Part shown: positions 1-8,898 of the stretch, piece after piece
Numbering within the stretch: position 1 is the stretch's first letter
Layout of the letters: every line of letters starts with the position of its first letter
Made by a program: the position numbers and the translations under genes
The notes under the pieces: model-generated
Told to the model about the DNA's origin: nothing
Databases searched by the model: none
What the model saw: the letters and a program-made list of their open reading frames with translations, nothing else
Assembly: GCA_017469925.1 (NCBI GenBank)
Contig: JAFUFK010000009.1
Coordinates: 1 to 59,232 of the forward strand
Direction of reading: 5' to 3'
DNA from: Bacteroidaceae bacterium
Lineage (GTDB): Bacteria; Bacteroidota; Bacteroidia; Bacteroidales; Bacteroidaceae
DNA: 59,232 nt

Positions 1-72
1 ACCCAATCACTTCATTTTTGAATATGCAATGACGAAGTGAGCTAAAGATTATAGCCTGCTGGTTACCTATTT

Positions 73-93
73 TGCGTAAACAATGCGTAAACA
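73..93. repeat. Direct repeat TGCGTAAACA x2 near the element end
   Basis: TGCGTAAACA occurs at 73-82 and again at 84-93, an 11-bp offset equal to one helical turn. It lies about 110 bp from the truncated tRNA at 205-250. Closely phased direct repeats near the end of a tRNA-integrated element are often recombinase or excisionase arm sites; that role is inferred from position only. Confidence 0.4.
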
Positions 94-204
94 TTTTATT
101 TCAGTTAGGGGTATTTTTATAAGATTCTGTGAAAATCACAACTGTGTAAGTTTTTGAAAATCAATATAGTTACATGTCATAGAGTATCATAAAAATCGTT
201 ATTT

Positions 205-250
205 GCGGCTCATAATCTGGAGGTCGTAGGTTCAAGCCCTACCTAGTCCA
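205..250 (+). other. 3' half of a CAU-anticodon tRNA, probable attachment-site junction
   Basis: The anticodon loop CTCATAA, the 3' anticodon-stem strand TCTGG, a paired T-arm (GTAGG TTCAAGC CCTAC) and the acceptor strand CTAGTCC with discriminator A are all present. The 5' half is absent: the bases before the loop (TGCGG) do not pair with TCTGG and no D-arm or GGACTAG strand precedes it. The break therefore falls in the anticodon loop, a favoured crossover position for tyrosine integrases. At such junctions the 3' fragment lies at the far end of the element, so the element should extend leftward out of the window and the intact tRNA-Met or tRNA-Ile2 should be at its other end. No CCA is encoded. 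Confidence 0.7.
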
Positions 251-255
251 CACTG

Positions 256-294
256 AAAATCAGCAACTTAGAAGAAATTCAAGTTGCTGATTTT
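256..294 (+). terminator. Terminator behind the tRNA fragment
   Basis: A perfect 14-bp inverted repeat, AAAATCAGCAACTT (256-269) and AAGTTGCTGATTTT (281-294), has an 11-nt loop and a T-rich tail. It follows the truncated tRNA by about 5 nt, as expected if it is the original terminator of the tRNA gene. This supports the region to the right being the chromosomal flank. Confidence 0.7.
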
Positions 295-300
295 AAGTTT

Positions 301-590
301 TGTATCAACAAACGGCGCCAGTTCGTGTTTCTGGCTCATATTTTCAATGAACCCGCAGCCCCCTTTTCATTCTCTTTCCAGCTATTTTTCAGTGTTTCTA
401 CACAAAAAAGCATGTGATATAATGCGAAAGCACAACGTATTTACTTGAAAAACGTTAAAACATTCGTTGTTTTTGGCAATTTCTTGTATATTTGCAATCA
501 AATACTGAATATTTATTGCAAGTAATGGAAAGGTGGAGGTATTGAAGGTTGCACAACTCAGTGAGATTGCATAAACCTTACTATTGATAT
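301..590. other. Gene-free AT-rich stretch with one promoter-like box
   Basis: No credible coding sequence is visible. The only signal is a Bacteroidetes -7-like TATATTTG at 487-494, about 95 nt upstream of the broken gene at 591. No TTTG is seen at the usual 20-nt spacing. The box may once have served the gene now truncated at 591-719. Confidence 0.4.
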
Positions 591-719
591 ATGGCAAAGA
601 CGAGCAACAATTGGACGGAAGAACAGATAACGATAGTGCTCTATGAGTATTATCGGAATTCGTTTGAATATTCCTTTTTGATGTCGCAGAAAATGCTTAC
701 TTTTGCAAACGAAATATGA
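591..719 (+). pseudogene. Truncated N-terminus of an HNH-nuclease-like protein
   Basis: A 42-codon frame starts MAKTSNNWTEEQITIVLYEY and ends at TGA. Its pattern of Trp-Thr, an acidic pair, then Ile/Val-rich residues and a Tyr pair matches the start of the intact HNH protein at 1166 (MATELWTRDEMILVLNLYLK). It stops before any nuclease motif, so I read it as the 5' remnant of a related restriction-type nuclease. The similarity is short, and it could instead be a degraded unrelated gene. Confidence 0.45.
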
Positions 720-1165
720 CTGGCGATAAGCCAATTGCATAATTGAAAACAAAATAAGGAACGATAAAAACAGAGAATATGACATAAAGAATAGTTGAGT
801 CTTTTACATCCTTGACGCGGCTGATTAAGCAGAACTACCACTTCGACGAACATATCGGTTAGACAAGGCAACGGATGTTTACGCTCTTCAACATGAGGGC
901 GTGGACAGAATGGTTGTTGTCTGATGTGGGCTGTGGTAGGCCTTGCTTAAACACGTCTTTCTTCTGCGCCCTCTTTTCAAAAAAAACGGAAAGGGGGCTT
1001 TTGGGGGCCTTCGAACAAAGATTATGGCAAAGAAGAAAGAAAACAACGACCTGAAACTTGAAGCCTTCCCCGAGGAAATCACAGAGGATGGCACGAAGCC
1101 ACAAGAACCATCCGCAAAATCCTCGCCCCAGACATTGTACTTAAAATCTTAAAAGCAGCTAAAAT
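720..1165. other. Degraded stretch without an intact gene
   Basis: Only scraps of coding-like sequence are visible. One is a Lys-rich 42-codon frame at 1024-1152 beginning MAKKKENNDLKLEAFPEE. Near its end another frame reads IRKILAPDIVLKILKAA, faintly like the LAPxIVxAIL motif of proteins linked to serine recombinases. Two frames carrying partial similarity would fit a frameshifted relic. Nothing here can be assigned a function. Confidence 0.35.
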
Positions 1166-1942
1166 ATGGCGACAGAACTTTGGACGCGCGACGAGATGAT
1201 TTTGGTCCTGAATTTGTACCTCAAATTGCCATTTGGCAAGATGGACAGGCGCAATCCAGATGTCATTCATCTTGCAAACATTATTGGAAGGACGGCTAAT
1301 GCGGTTGCACTTCGGCTCGTCAACTATGCATCATACGATCCTCAGCTCAAACAGCGTGGAATAGCAGGTATGGCGCACGGCGGAAAGAAGTGTGGCGAGT
1401 ATTGGAATGAATTCATAAACGACCGAGAACGGCTTCTTTTCGAGAGTGAGCGTATCCTTGCCGAACGTGAGGGCACAACCATTGAGAAAAAATACGAACA
1501 AGAAATACGCAATATACCAGAAGATATTGTTGGCGATACAAAAGTCCGTGAAGTTAAGACTCGTGTCAATCAGAATGTATTTCGTCAGATTGTCCTCGCC
1601 AATTACGACCGGCGTTGTGCCCTCACAGGTATAGACATTACAGAATTACTCGTTGCCAGCCACATCATCCCTTGGGCTGAGAACAAGCAAGAACGTCTAA
1701 ACCCCGAAAACGGAATCTGCCTTTCCTCACTTTATGACAAGGCATTCGACAAAGGACTCATCAGTTTCACAGGCGACCATCATGTTATCTTTTCTGCACG
1801 TCTCAAAGCGAACGTCGGTAAAGAATACTACGCAAAATACTTCCACCCCATCGAAGGTGCCATGCTTGTCACACCAAGGAAGTATCACATCAATCCTGCC
1901 TTTCTTGAATGGCATCGAGACTGCATCTTCGACAAACAATGA
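1166..1942 (+). CDS. HNH endonuclease (HNH_2-type), restriction-like
   Basis: A 258-aa protein. The C-terminal part carries an HNH nuclease core: a Cys in 'RRCALTG' (near residue 152), 'ASHIIPW', 'LNPENGICL' and 'YDKAFDKGLISF'. This order (CxxTG, SHIxPW, NGxxL, DxxFDxG) is characteristic of PF13391-type HNH proteins, often annotated as restriction endonucleases. The N-terminal ~100 residues begin with the WTRDE/ILxLxLYxxLPFGK pattern common to this group and probably contribute DNA or partner binding. No methyltransferase is adjacent; the gene converges on a small gene 4 bp away. Cleavage of foreign or modified DNA is the likely role, but the target is unknown. Confidence 0.8.
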   Translation: MATELWTRDEMILVLNLYLKLPFGKMDRRNPDVIHLANIIGRTANAVALRLVNYASYDPQLKQRGIAGMAHGGKKCGEYWNEFINDRERLLFESERILAEREGTTIEKKYEQEIRNIPEDIVGDTKVREVKTRVNQNVFRQIVLANYDRRCALTGIDITELLVASHIIPWAENKQERLNPENGICLSSLYDKAFDKGLISFTGDHHVIFSARLKANVGKEYYAKYFHPIEGAMLVTPRKYHINPAFLEWHRDCIFDKQ

Positions 1943-1946
1943 GTAT

Positions 1947-2165
1947 TCATACGCCAATCTTATTTAAAAGACTGTCAATATTCCAACCACTAATGGCAAT
2001 GAAGAAATCATCCGCTTTCTCATCACGAAGGCACAACAAAAGTAACTGCCTTGCTACATTAACCAGCGATTCATCATCTTCGTTAATTTCTTTAATGAGT
2101 TTTTCTCCAAATTGCAGTAAAAGCTGGTCGCTTTCAAGAACGGTTATTATTCTTTTCTTGTTCAT
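1947..2165 (-). CDS. Small hypothetical protein (72 aa)
   Basis: This acidic, Leu-rich frame starts MNKKRIITVLESDQLL and ends NKIGV. The ATG at 2165 is preferred over one at 2219 because a good promoter (TTG-N20-TAATTTTG) lies between them, leaving a leader of about 5 nt. No domain is recognised; the predicted helices in LLLQFGEKLIKEI and VARQLLLLCLRDE suggest a small helical protein. It ends 4 bp from the convergent HNH gene. It could be an immunity or antitoxin-like partner of a nearby nuclease, but nothing in the sequence proves that. Confidence 0.5.
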   Translation of the reverse strand: MNKKRIITVLESDQLLLQFGEKLIKEINEDDESLVNVARQLLLLCLRDEKADDFFIAISGWNIDSLLNKIGV

Positions 2166-2176
2166 TTTTTTTGATG

Positions 2177-2207
2177 CAAAATTAGCACTATTTGCAGACA
2201 CAGGCAA
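2177..2207 (-). promoter_or_regulatory. Promoter of the 72-aa gene
   Basis: On the minus strand TTG (2207-2205) is followed by 20 nt and TAATTTTG (2184-2177), matching the Bacteroidetes primary-sigma layout. The predicted start of transcription is close to 2171, just before the ATG at 2165. Confidence 0.65.
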
Positions 2208-2220
2208 TAGTATTAACATT

Positions 2221-2628
2221 TTCCAGGAAAAATTAGGAATTATTTATATATTCGATGAGCAAGCCGTGACCGAGGACAACAAGAAGCCCGATTTCCTCTT
2301 CCCCAATGCCGAGTGCTACCATAACTTCCAGTTCCCGGCCAAGGAGTTGACTATGCTTGGTGCCAAGACAACATGCAAAGACCGCTGGCGTCAAGTTATC
2401 AATGAGGCCGACCGCATTGAGATAAAGCACCTGTTCACATTGCAGCCGGGCATATCTAAGAGCCAGTTGAAAGAAATGGCTGATAACGGTGTAAAACTCG
2501 TTGTGCCACAAAAGAATATTTCAACATTCCCTGCCGAATACCAATCTTCGCTTAGTAATTTGTTGGACTTCATCGGAATGGTGAAAAAGAAACAAGAATC
2601 GTTACCTAAATATTATTTGTTCAAGTGA
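2221..2628 (+). pseudogene. C-terminal fragment of an EcoRII-type restriction endonuclease
   Basis: The reading frame from about 2221 to the stop encodes the EcoRII catalytic C-domain: 'NKKPDFLFPNAECYH', 'MLGAKTTCKDRWRQV', 'KHLFTLQPGIS' and 'LVVP'. The PDFLFP, two Lys of AKTTCKDRW and the Arg are conserved catalytic features of EcoRII-C (PF09019). The N-terminal effector domain and any start codon are missing: upstream in this frame is sequence antisense to the small gene at 1947-2165. Full enzymes are about 400 aa; only about 135 codons remain. Known EcoRII enzymes cut CCWGG and normally sit beside a C5-methyltransferase, absent here. The vsr gene just downstream fits a former dcm/EcoRII/vsr cluster. 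Confidence 0.8.
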
Positions 2629-2684
2629 TATGATTTTCGACTATCCAAGTATAGTGATGGCTTACTGTAGGCATACTTCGCATT

Positions 2685-3230
2685 ATGGATAAACTCACAC
2701 CTCCCCAACGCCACGCGAACATGGCCGCCATCCGCTCGAAGGACACGAAGCCGGAGATGGTGGTGAGGAGGTGGCTGTGGAGACATGGGTTCCGGTATCG
2801 GCTGAACCATAAGCGACTGCCGGGGAAGCCGGACATTGTGATGCGGAAGTACAGGACGTGCATATTTGTGAATGGGTGTTTTTGGCACGGGCACGATGTT
2901 CAATTCATAATTCATAATGCACAATGCACAATTGAGAAGAATTCTGTGTGCTGCAAGATTCCGAAGACGAACAGGGAGTTTTGGGTGGCGAAGATACAGC
3001 GAAATCAGGAACGGGACCTAAGAGTGCAGCATGAACTGGCTGCGATGGGTTGGCACTCCATCACCATTTGGGAGTGTGAACTGAAGCCAGCGAAGCGGGA
3101 AGAGACATTGAAGTCGCTGGCCTATACGCTCAACAGGATATTCCTGCAAGACAGGACCGTCAGGCGGTACGAACTGCCTGAGGAAGCGCCCATGATGGCG
3201 GCGGAAGAGGGGGCGGAGAGTTCCTATTAG
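2685..3230 (+). CDS. vsr: Very short patch repair endonuclease Vsr
   Basis: Vsr nicks 5' of the T in T:G mismatches that arise when 5-methylcytosine deaminates at CCWGG-like sites. The 181-aa product shows the family order: RSKDTKPE, 'GKPDIVM' with the catalytic Asp at residue 50, 'FVNGCFWHGHD' (Cys65, His68, His70), 'PKTNREFW' and 'TIWECELK' (Cys131). It is longer than typical Vsr (about 140-155 aa). Residues 72-88 are an extra, low-complexity insert encoded by AT-rich repeats at about 2898-2948, next to the zinc/active-site loop, so activity is uncertain. The gene overlaps the stop of convergent xerD by 3 bp. Its natural partner methyltransferase is not in the window. Confidence 0.9.
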   Translation: MDKLTPPQRHANMAAIRSKDTKPEMVVRRWLWRHGFRYRLNHKRLPGKPDIVMRKYRTCIFVNGCFWHGHDVQFIIHNAQCTIEKNSVCCKIPKTNREFWVAKIQRNQERDLRVQHELAAMGWHSITIWECELKPAKREETLKSLAYTLNRIFLQDRTVRRYELPEEAPMMAAEEGAESSY

Positions 3231-4159
3231 AGTTTCTTACGGTTGCGGGGATGGCAGGTAAGGATTTCCTCGCGCAGATGCTGGCGGTCGAGATGAAGGT
3301 AGATTTCGGTCGTTGAGATGGATTCGTGGCCAAGCATGGCCTGAACGCCGCGTAAGTGGGCACCGCGCTCAAGCAGGTGGGTGGCAAAGGAGTGGCGGAA
3401 GGTGTGGGGCGATATCTCTTTCTCGATACCGGCCAGCGAGGCATAGCGCTTGATGTTGTGGAAGACGGTGATGCGACTCAGGTGGCGACCGCGATGGGGA
3501 GAGAGGAAGACGTAGTCCTCTTCGCCGGGTTTGGCCTTGATGCTTTGGCGCTCCACAAACCACTGCCGAAGTTCGGCGATGCACGTCTCGGAGATGGGGA
3601 TGAGACGGTCTTTCTGCCCCTTGCCGCGGACATGGATGTAGCCGTCCTCGAGAAAGAGGTCGGAGAAGCGCAGGTTGCAGAGTTCCGAGACGCGCAGTCC
3701 GCAACTGTAGAGGGTCTCGATGATGGCATGGTCGCGACGGCCTTCGAGGGTCCGGAGGTCGATGGCGCGTTCAATTTCGTCGATTTCATCGATACTTAGC
3801 ACCTCGGGCAGGTGGATGCCGCGATTGGGCGAAGCCAAGAGTTCAGTGGGGTCGGCCGCCACCTCTTTCTCGAGTACCAAGAAGCGATAGAACGAACGAA
3901 CGCCGGCCAGTATGCGGGCGATGGTCTTGGGCGTAATGCCGCGGTCGAGAAGCGAGGCAGCAAACTGGTCGAGTTGTTCGAGGGTCACGGCACGGAAGTC
4001 GATACCCTGCTCGCCGTAGTAGGCGATGAGTTTCTGCAAGTCGCGCAGGTAGGCATCGAGCGTATTGGCCGAGAAGGATTTCTCGAGTCTGAGGTATTGT
4101 CCGTAGCGCCGCAGTATGTCGGGAGGGACAACCCCATTGTTCGCTATATTCGTCTTCAT
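3227..4159 (-). CDS. xerD: Tyrosine recombinase XerD
   Basis: A 310-aa site-specific recombinase that would resolve chromosome dimers at dif with XerC. The N-terminal SAM-like DNA-binding domain covers about residues 15-100 and the catalytic domain about 120-300. All six tyrosine-recombinase residues are visible: Arg156 (GLRVSEL), Lys180 (GKGQKDR), His252 and Arg255 (HTFRHSF), His278 (LGHESIS) and Tyr287 (EIYLHLD). Length and the motif 'HTFRHSFATHLLERGA' are typical of housekeeping XerD, not of element integrases. It is transcribed toward vsr with overlapping stop codons. Palindrome array A1 lies upstream. XerC is the alternative label. Confidence 0.85.
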   Translation of the reverse strand: MKTNIANNGVVPPDILRRYGQYLRLEKSFSANTLDAYLRDLQKLIAYYGEQGIDFRAVTLEQLDQFAASLLDRGITPKTIARILAGVRSFYRFLVLEKEVAADPTELLASPNRGIHLPEVLSIDEIDEIERAIDLRTLEGRRDHAIIETLYSCGLRVSELCNLRFSDLFLEDGYIHVRGKGQKDRLIPISETCIAELRQWFVERQSIKAKPGEEDYVFLSPHRGRHLSRITVFHNIKRYASLAGIEKEISPHTFRHSFATHLLERGAHLRGVQAMLGHESISTTEIYLHLDRQHLREEILTCHPRNRKKL

Positions 4160-4337
4160 GGAGGCAAAATTACAATTTAATTAAGAATTAAAAAATAAGA
4201 GTGAATAATTATTTTGCAATTTCGTGTTCCCCGGGGCGTTTCGGTCGCCCATGGGTCCGACATCGATGGCCATAGCCTCACCGTTTCATTCCTAACTCTT
4301 ATTACATGCGTACACACGCAGGCACGTGCGCGTTGGA

Positions 4338-4418
4338 AACCAGTGACTGGTTAAGCGGAAACCAGTGACTGGTTGCGCCGAAAGGAGTGACTGGTTAAAA
4401 TTTAACCAGTGACTGGTT
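4338..4418. repeat. Palindrome array A1 (AACCAGTGACTGGTT, 22-nt period)
   Basis: The 15-bp pseudo-palindrome AACCAGTGACTGGTT is at 4338-4352, 4360-4374 and 4404-4418, with a partial unit AGTGACTGGTT at 4386-4396. The centres (4345, 4367, 4389, 4411) are exactly 22 nt apart. Spacers include GCGCCGAAAGG. The array lies between two minus-strand genes, downstream of the 4455-5378 gene and upstream of xerD. A second copy with the same phasing is at 54459-54539. The rest of the 4160-4454 gap shows no gene. Confidence 0.9.
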
Positions 4419-4454
4419 ATTTCAGAGGGAGTTTTTGCATGAAGGCCGCGAAGG

Positions 4455-5378
4455 CTAAGGATGGCAGGTGATGGTGAGGCAGCCATCAGCTATCTGAGCA
4501 GAGAAACCTTGGGTGGGGTTGCCAGCAAGGAGTTGGTCGGCAGTCAGGCCTCTTTCGTAGAGGAGGAGGGCGAGGTGGCCCATGGTGCGGCGGAAGTTGA
4601 TTTCGACGCAGGGATGGACACGGCCGTCGCCGAGGCGCATCATGTCGATGCCCACGGGACCGCGATAAGGGAGACGGGAGAGGGCCTCCCGATGGTGACG
4701 GATGAGGGATTGCAGGAGGGAGTCGGGCAGGTCGATACGACGGAGCAACGACTCCTGGCTCTCCACATAATTGCCCCCGTAACGGCCCTCGGCATCGGCC
4801 TGGAAGACGCTGTAGCCGAGGAAGTGGGCGCCGTCGTCGGCAACTTGGAACTCCATGGCGAAGTCGAGCACCTTGTCCGCATAGAAGGGTTCCACCGCGA
4901 TGCCGCCCTGCTCGCGTATGATGCGCCGGATGCGCCGCAGGGTTGCCTGGTCGGGCTCGCTTCGGAGCAGGATGTTGCCCCGTCCACTGCTGGACCAGGG
5001 GGACTTGAGGATGAGGTCACCCGCAATCTCGTCGGGGCGGATGGAAAAACGCGCACGGCAGGGAACGAGAGAGGGGGCCCATGCCGGCGGAAGAGCAGAA
5101 ACCAGTTGCCGGTAATACGATATGCCAAACTCTCGGCTGGAAAGCCTGCGGACCTCGGCCAACTGCCCGTCGCTGGGGAGTTCACTGGCGGGGATGCCCA
5201 GGCGCAGATAGTGCTGGCGAGTGGCCAGGCTCCAGCCCCAGGGCCCCTCGTCCCACAGGCGGGCAAGGTCGCGGAGGTCGCTCTCCATCTGCTGAATGCG
5301 GCGCGGAGGGAAGTACTGGGCGACGTTGGTGGCCAGGGCCATGTCGTTGGACGGGTTGAAAAGCGGTGGCAACTGCAT
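4455..5378 (-). CDS. ATP-grasp-like conserved hypothetical protein
   Basis: A 307-aa cytoplasmic-looking protein with no signal peptide. The segment 'GDLILKSPWSSSGRGN' (around residue 120-135) resembles the ATP-grasp lysine/Gly-Ser loop, and 'GPVGIDMM' followed by 'VHPCVEINFRRTMGH' resembles the metal-binding Asp/Glu-x-Asn motif, so a carboxylate-amine ligase-like fold is likely. The substrate is unknown. The N-terminus 'FNPSNDMALA' is distinctive of a Bacteroidales conserved family. A TACCTTTG box at 5387-5394 lies 8 nt before the ATG, so the mRNA is nearly leaderless. It is divergent from the gene at 5466. Confidence 0.7.
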   Translation of the reverse strand: MQLPPLFNPSNDMALATNVAQYFPPRRIQQMESDLRDLARLWDEGPWGWSLATRQHYLRLGIPASELPSDGQLAEVRRLSSREFGISYYRQLVSALPPAWAPSLVPCRARFSIRPDEIAGDLILKSPWSSSGRGNILLRSEPDQATLRRIRRIIREQGGIAVEPFYADKVLDFAMEFQVADDGAHFLGYSVFQADAEGRYGGNYVESQESLLRRIDLPDSLLQSLIRHHREALSRLPYRGPVGIDMMRLGDGRVHPCVEINFRRTMGHLALLLYERGLTADQLLAGNPTQGFSAQIADGCLTITCHP

Positions 5379-5386
5379 ATCAAATG

Positions 5387-5457
5387 CAAAGGTAAGTTAA
5401 AAAAGCGATAATTTTTAATTTTCAATTTTTAATTTTCAATTTTCCAACGTATCTTTG
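5387..5457. promoter_or_regulatory. Divergent promoters separated by AT heptad repeats
   Basis: TACCTTTG on the minus strand (5394-5387) faces the ATP-grasp gene, and TATCTTTG on the plus strand (5450-5457) faces the gene at 5466. Between them is a repeat of AATTTTTAATTTTC-like heptads. Both boxes end only 8 nt from a start codon, implying very short or absent 5' leaders. Confidence 0.7.
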
Positions 5458-5465
5458 CACCCGTT

Positions 5466-5876
5466 ATGCACAGATTACTGCTATTTTTGTTCCTTATCCT
5501 TACGACCCTCTCCGCACAAGCCCAAGAGAAGGCCGACTCGACGGCCAACGACACGACCATGCAGGGAGCGAAGATGAAGGAACTCGTCGTGACGAAGGAC
5601 CGACGGTTGCCCATCTTCCCCAGCAAGAAGATTCTGGACCCCCAGGAGCATCCGCACGTGAAGTCGTTGAGCGAAATCATCGGGGCCAAGGCTACGGACG
5701 TGATCATGCACCCCTTCGCCTTCAGCCAGCGGAAGAAGGAGAAGCGCATGCGCAAGGCCATGAAGAAACTGCAGGAGTATGACCTCATAAAGTCGGACAA
5801 CGAACTCCTGCGCGAGGCCCTTATCCGCGAGGGTATCGACCCCGACAGCCTGATGCGCGAACACCTAAAGAAATGA
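5466..5876 (+). CDS. Exported hypothetical protein (136 aa)
   Basis: A signal peptide (MHRLLLFLFLILTTLSAQAQ) with likely cleavage after AQA is followed by a charged periplasmic domain. The middle holds 'LPIFPSKKILDPQEHPHVKSLSEIIG', then Lys/Arg-rich 'SQRKKEKRMRKAMKKL' and a Leu/Glu-rich helix to the C-terminus. No known domain is recognised. The start is fixed by TATCTTTG 8 nt upstream. The fumarase gene follows about 100 bp later behind its own promoter, so no operon is implied. Confidence 0.65.
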   Translation: MHRLLLFLFLILTTLSAQAQEKADSTANDTTMQGAKMKELVVTKDRRLPIFPSKKILDPQEHPHVKSLSEIIGAKATDVIMHPFAFSQRKKEKRMRKAMKKLQEYDLIKSDNELLREALIREGIDPDSLMREHLKK

Positions 5877-5938
5877 CAATTGAAGAGGAAGAATTGAGGA
5901 TTTTCAACGTTCAACTTTCAATTTTCAATTTTTAATCT

Positions 5939-5946
5939 TATCTTTG
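5939..5946 (+). promoter_or_regulatory. Promoter -7 box for the fumarase/arginine run
   Basis: TATCTTTG lies 32 nt before the fumarase ATG, preceded by ATTTTCAATTTTTAAT-type repeats. It is the only clear promoter before the four-gene series ending at 11114. Confidence 0.65.
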
Positions 5947-5978
5947 TGCCATAATAACATCTAATACTACACTCTATT

Positions 5979-7631
<1,653 letters not shown>

Positions 7632-7649
7632 AAAACTAATAACCGCATT

Positions 7650-8882
7650 ATGGAAAACACTACAAAGTCCAGGAGCCAGCAGTTGATGGACCTGGAGGAG
7701 CATTATGGTGCTCATAACTATCACCCCCTGCCCGTCGTGCTCAGCCGGGGACGTGACATCTATGTTTGGGACGTAGAGGGGAAGCAGTATTTCGACTTCC
7801 TCTCGTCCTACTCCGCAGTCAATCAGGGACATTGCCACCCGCGCATCGTCCGTGCACTGAAGGAGCAGGCCGACCGCCTCTGCCTGACCTCGCGCGCCTT
7901 CTACAACGATGCCCTGTGCGAGTACGAGAAGTTCATCCACGAGTATTTCGGCTACGACCGCGTACTGCCCATGAACACGGGAGCCGAGGGCGTGGAGACC
8001 GCCCTGAAACTGGCTCGCCGCTGGGGTGCCGTGAAGAAGGGCATCCCCAACGACCGCATCAAGGTCATCTGCTGCGAGGGCAACTTCCATGGCCGCACGG
8101 TCACGGTCATCACGATGAGCAACGACCCCAGTTCGTATGCCAACTACGGACCGCTTACGCCGGGCTTCATCCGCATCCCCTACAACGACACCGAGGCCCT
8201 GCGCCGTGCGCTTGAGGAGCACGGCCCAGAGGTGTGTGCCTTCATTGCCGAACCCATCCAGGGCGAGGCTGGCGTCTTCGTGCCCGACGACGGGTACCTG
8301 AAGACCTGCTTCGACCTCTGCCACCAGCACAACGTGCTCTTCATAGCCGACGAGGTACAGACGGGTATTGCCCGCACGGGTCGCATGCTCTGTAGCGAGC
8401 ACGACGGCATCCGTCCCGACATCGTGGTACTGGGCAAGGCCCTCGGCGGTGGCGTACTGCCCGTATCGGCTTGTCTGGCCGACGACGACATCATGCTCAA
8501 CATCCTTCCCGGTGAACACGGAAGCACGTTCGGTGGCTTCCCCCTGGCCGCCCGCGTGGCCGTGGAGGCACTGAAGGTAGTCCGCGACGAACACCTTGTG
8601 GAGAATGCCGAGCGCATGGGCGAGATATTCCGTCGCGAAGTACGGAAAATCAAGTCGGAAGCCATTCTAGAAGTCCGCGGTCGCGGACTGCTCAACGCCA
8701 TCGTCACCCGTCCCGTCGGAGGGTGCACGGCCTGGGACATCTGCCTCCGAATGAAGGACAAGGGACTGCTGGCAAAGCCCACCCACGACCACATCATCCG
8801 CTTCGCTCCGCCCCTCACCATCACCGAGGAAGCCCTCATGCAGGCCATCGCCATCATCCGCGAGACTTTTGAGGAAATCTGA
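7650..8882 (+). CDS. rocD: Ornithine aminotransferase
   Basis: A PLP enzyme that transfers the delta-amino group of ornithine to 2-oxoglutarate, giving glutamate-5-semialdehyde and glutamate. The 410-aa protein is a class III aminotransferase: '[16 protein letters not shown]', 'GNFHGRT', Asp234 in 'FIADEVQTG' for the PLP ring nitrogen and the Schiff-base Lys263 in 'LGKALGGG'. '[13 protein letters not shown]' near residue 25 is typical of OAT rather than acetylornithine aminotransferase. It sits 18 bp after fumarase and 16 bp before ctlX; with ctlX and arcA it completes an arginine-to-glutamate-semialdehyde path. Confidence 0.92.
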   Translation: MENTTKSRSQQLMDLEEHYGAHNYHPLPVVLSRGRDIYVWDVEGKQYFDFLSSYSAVNQGHCHPRIVRALKEQADRLCLTSRAFYNDALCEYEKFIHEYFGYDRVLPMNTGAEGVETALKLARRWGAVKKGIPNDRIKVICCEGNFHGRTVTVITMSNDPSSYANYGPLTPGFIRIPYNDTEALRRALEEHGPEVCAFIAEPIQGEAGVFVPDDGYLKTCFDLCHQHNVLFIADEVQTGIARTGRMLCSEHDGIRPDIVVLGKALGGGVLPVSACLADDDIMLNILPGEHGSTFGGFPLAARVAVEALKVVRDEHLVENAERMGEIFRREVRKIKSEAILEVRGRGLLNAIVTRPVGGCTAWDICLRMKDKGLLAKPTHDHIIRFAPPLTITEEALMQAIAIIRETFEEI

Positions 8883-8898
8883 AAACCCGCGGACTACG

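Noticed and set aside
382-1104. Several 60-80-aa frames in the first kilobase
   Set aside because: They overlap each other on both strands, lack promoters and domains, and look like chance frames in AT-rich, degraded DNA.
3227-4159. Reading the XerD-like protein as the integrase of the element at the left edge
   Set aside because: Sequence and length fit housekeeping XerD, it lies on the chromosomal side of the tRNA junction, and it converges with vsr rather than facing the att site.
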